Below are positions 63,043-64,000 of a stretch of DNA of 64,000 nt, piece after piece (the first letter of the stretch is position 1; every line of letters starts with the position of its first letter). This stretch comes from CAWJFJ01 sp963800065 (lineage in GTDB: Bacteria > Actinomycetota > Acidimicrobiia > Acidimicrobiales > UBA8190), in assembly GCA_963800065.1 (NCBI GenBank), contig CAWCZO010000003.1:248001-312000 (forward strand), read 5' to 3'. Made by a program: the position numbers and the translations under genes. The notes under the pieces are model-generated. The model saw only the letters and a program-made list of their open reading frames with translations, had not been told where the DNA came from and did no database searches.

Positions 63043-64000
63043 TCACGCCCCGAAGACGGCGTCGAGCTCCTCGGGCACCACCACCTCGAGCTGGGCGTAG
63101 GTACAGGTCTCGGGACGGCGGTCGGGACGCCAGCGCCGGAAGGTGGTGGCGTGGCGGAAACGGTCCCGCTGCAGATTGTCGTAGCCGACCTCGCAGACGA
63201 GGTCGGGCGCCAGCGGCTCCCAACTCAGGTCCTTCTTGGCGTTCCACCGCGACGGCGCCCCGGGGGTGCGGCCACCGGCCGGTTCCGGCGCCGCCCACGC
63301 CTCCCACGGATGGCCGGCCAATGACGAGAGGCGGTGCGCCGCCAGCTCGTCGACCAGCTCGCGTCGGCGGGCCATGGTGAACGAGGCCGTGACCCCCACA
63401 TGGTGCAGGACGCCGGACTCGTCGAAGAGCCCGAGGAGGAGCGAGCCCACGACGGGCCCCGACTTGTGCCAGCGGAACCCGGCCACCACGCAGTCGGCCG
63501 TGCGTTCGTGCTTGACCTTCATCATCACCCGCTCGTCTTCGCGGTAGGTCTGATCCAGCTTCTTGGCCACCACCCCGTCGAGGCCGGCGCCCTCGAAGCG
63601 GGCGAACCAGTCCAGGGCCACCCCGGGGTCGGTGGTGGACGGGGTGAGGTGGACCGGCGGCCGGGCCCCCCGCAGGGACTGCTCCAGCAGGGTCCGCCTC
63701 TGGCGGAAGGGAGCCGGTCGCAGGTCGCGGTCGTCCAGAGCGAGCAGGTCGAAGGCCACGAACGACGCCGGCGTGGTCCGGGCCAGCAGCTCGACTCGGG
63801 AGGCGGCGGGATGGATGCGCTGAAGAAGGGCGTCGAAGTCGAGTCCTTTCCCGGTGGTGATGACGATCTCGCCGTCGACGACCGACCGCGCCGGGAGCGC
63901 GCCGCGGAGGGGTTCGATGAGCTCGGGGAAGTACCGCGTGAGCGGTCGCTCGTTGCGGCTCCCGAGCTCCACCTCGTCGCCGTCACGGAAGACGATGCAA
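63043..64000 (-). CDS. ATP-dependent DNA ligase (LigC/LigD-ligase type), 5' end beyond the window
   Basis: About 319 C-terminal residues are visible and the frame is open to the right edge, so the start and the catalytic KxDG lysine motif lie outside. Visible motifs: VELGSRNERPLTRYFPEL (motif III-like), VVDGEIVI (motif IIIa/IV), GLDGVVAKKLDQTY (motif IV/V) and VMMKVKHERTADCVVAGF (motif V). A C-terminal OB-fold domain follows (LLLGLFDESGVLHHVG, VCEVGYDNLQRDRFRHATTFRRWRPD). It seals nicks with ATP, probably with the LigD-type polymerase next door. Confidence 0.93.
   Translation of the reverse strand, partial: CIVFRDGDEVELGSRNERPLTRYFPELIEPLRGALPARSVVDGEIVITTGKGLDFDALLQRIHPAASRVELLARTTPASFVAFDLLALDDRDLRPAPFRQRRTLLEQSLRGARPPVHLTPSTTDPGVALDWFARFEGAGLDGVVAKKLDQTYREDERVMMKVKHERTADCVVAGFRWHKSGPVVGSLLLGLFDESGVLHHVGVTASFTMARRRELVDELAAHRLSSLAGHPWEAWAAPEPAGGRTPGAPSRWNAKKDLSWEPLAPDLVCEVGYDNLQRDRFRHATTFRRWRPDRRPETCTYAQLEVVVPEELDAVFGA

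Overview
The window is very G+C-rich, gene-dense actinobacterial chromosome. Three things point there. Gene order from topA to rlmB follows the block I recall from Mycobacterium tuberculosis: topA, holB, zinc protease, tilS, hpt, folE-folP-folB-folK, panC-panD, coaX, lysS, clpC, radA-disA, carD, ispD-ispF, rlmB. The redox sigma factor and zinc anti-sigma pair is of the mycothiol type. Many genes start a few bases after a TANNNT hexamer with no ribosome-binding site, as leaderless actinobacterial genes do. There are no phage genes, insertion sequences or CRISPR arrays. A deep-branching class such as Acidimicrobiia is my guess, not something the sequence proves.

Layout. 1-7.4 kb: a HAD phosphatase, two RCK/TrkA regulators divergent from a KimA-type potassium transporter that carries an extra OB-fold, and an H+-pyrophosphatase. 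7.5-12.3 kb: topA, tmk, holB, tRNA-Thr(CGT). 12.4-16.3 kb: a large secreted beta-propeller/PKD/IPT protein, a SigH-like sigma factor with its anti-sigma factor, and a small zinc protein. 16.4-28.8 kb: zinc protease, tilS, hpt, folate genes, pantothenate genes, nadB-nadC, coaX and lysS. 28.9-38.6 kb: a secreted helical protein, a polyprenyl synthase, clpC, radA, disA, carD, ispD, ispF, rlmB, tRNA-Thr(TGT). 38.7-43.7 kb: a DUF3263/LytR_C pair, then compatible-solute genes (otsB, otsA, glycerate kinase, gpgS). 43.8-49.7 kb: a SAM riboswitch in front of a threonine-synthase-like gene coupled to a CysO-like sulfur carrier, then CIRCE-groEL, and hemQ-larE-NIL. 49.7-54.9 kb: a phosphate-uptake operon (pstB-S-C-A plus a response regulator) behind phased PHO boxes. 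55-64 kb: Nudix, lipase, acetyltransferase and patatin genes, then DNA-processing genes (a RecB/Cas4-like nuclease and a degenerate partner, a PHP protein, LigD-type polymerase, ATP-dependent ligase running off the right edge).

Connections. DisA makes c-di-AMP, and the KimA-type transporter and RCK proteins belong to families known to be c-di-AMP targets, so enzyme and likely effectors lie in one window. The riboswitch-ThrC-CysO unit is the strongest candidate for an under-described system. A SAM OFF-switch makes little sense for threonine synthesis. It fits a route in which a ThrC-fold enzyme uses a protein thiocarboxylate to make homocysteine.

Sequence quality. folP has one extra base, pstC one missing C in a C-run, and pstA probably one missing base near its start. 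These single-base shifts in needed genes look more like sequencing errors than decay.
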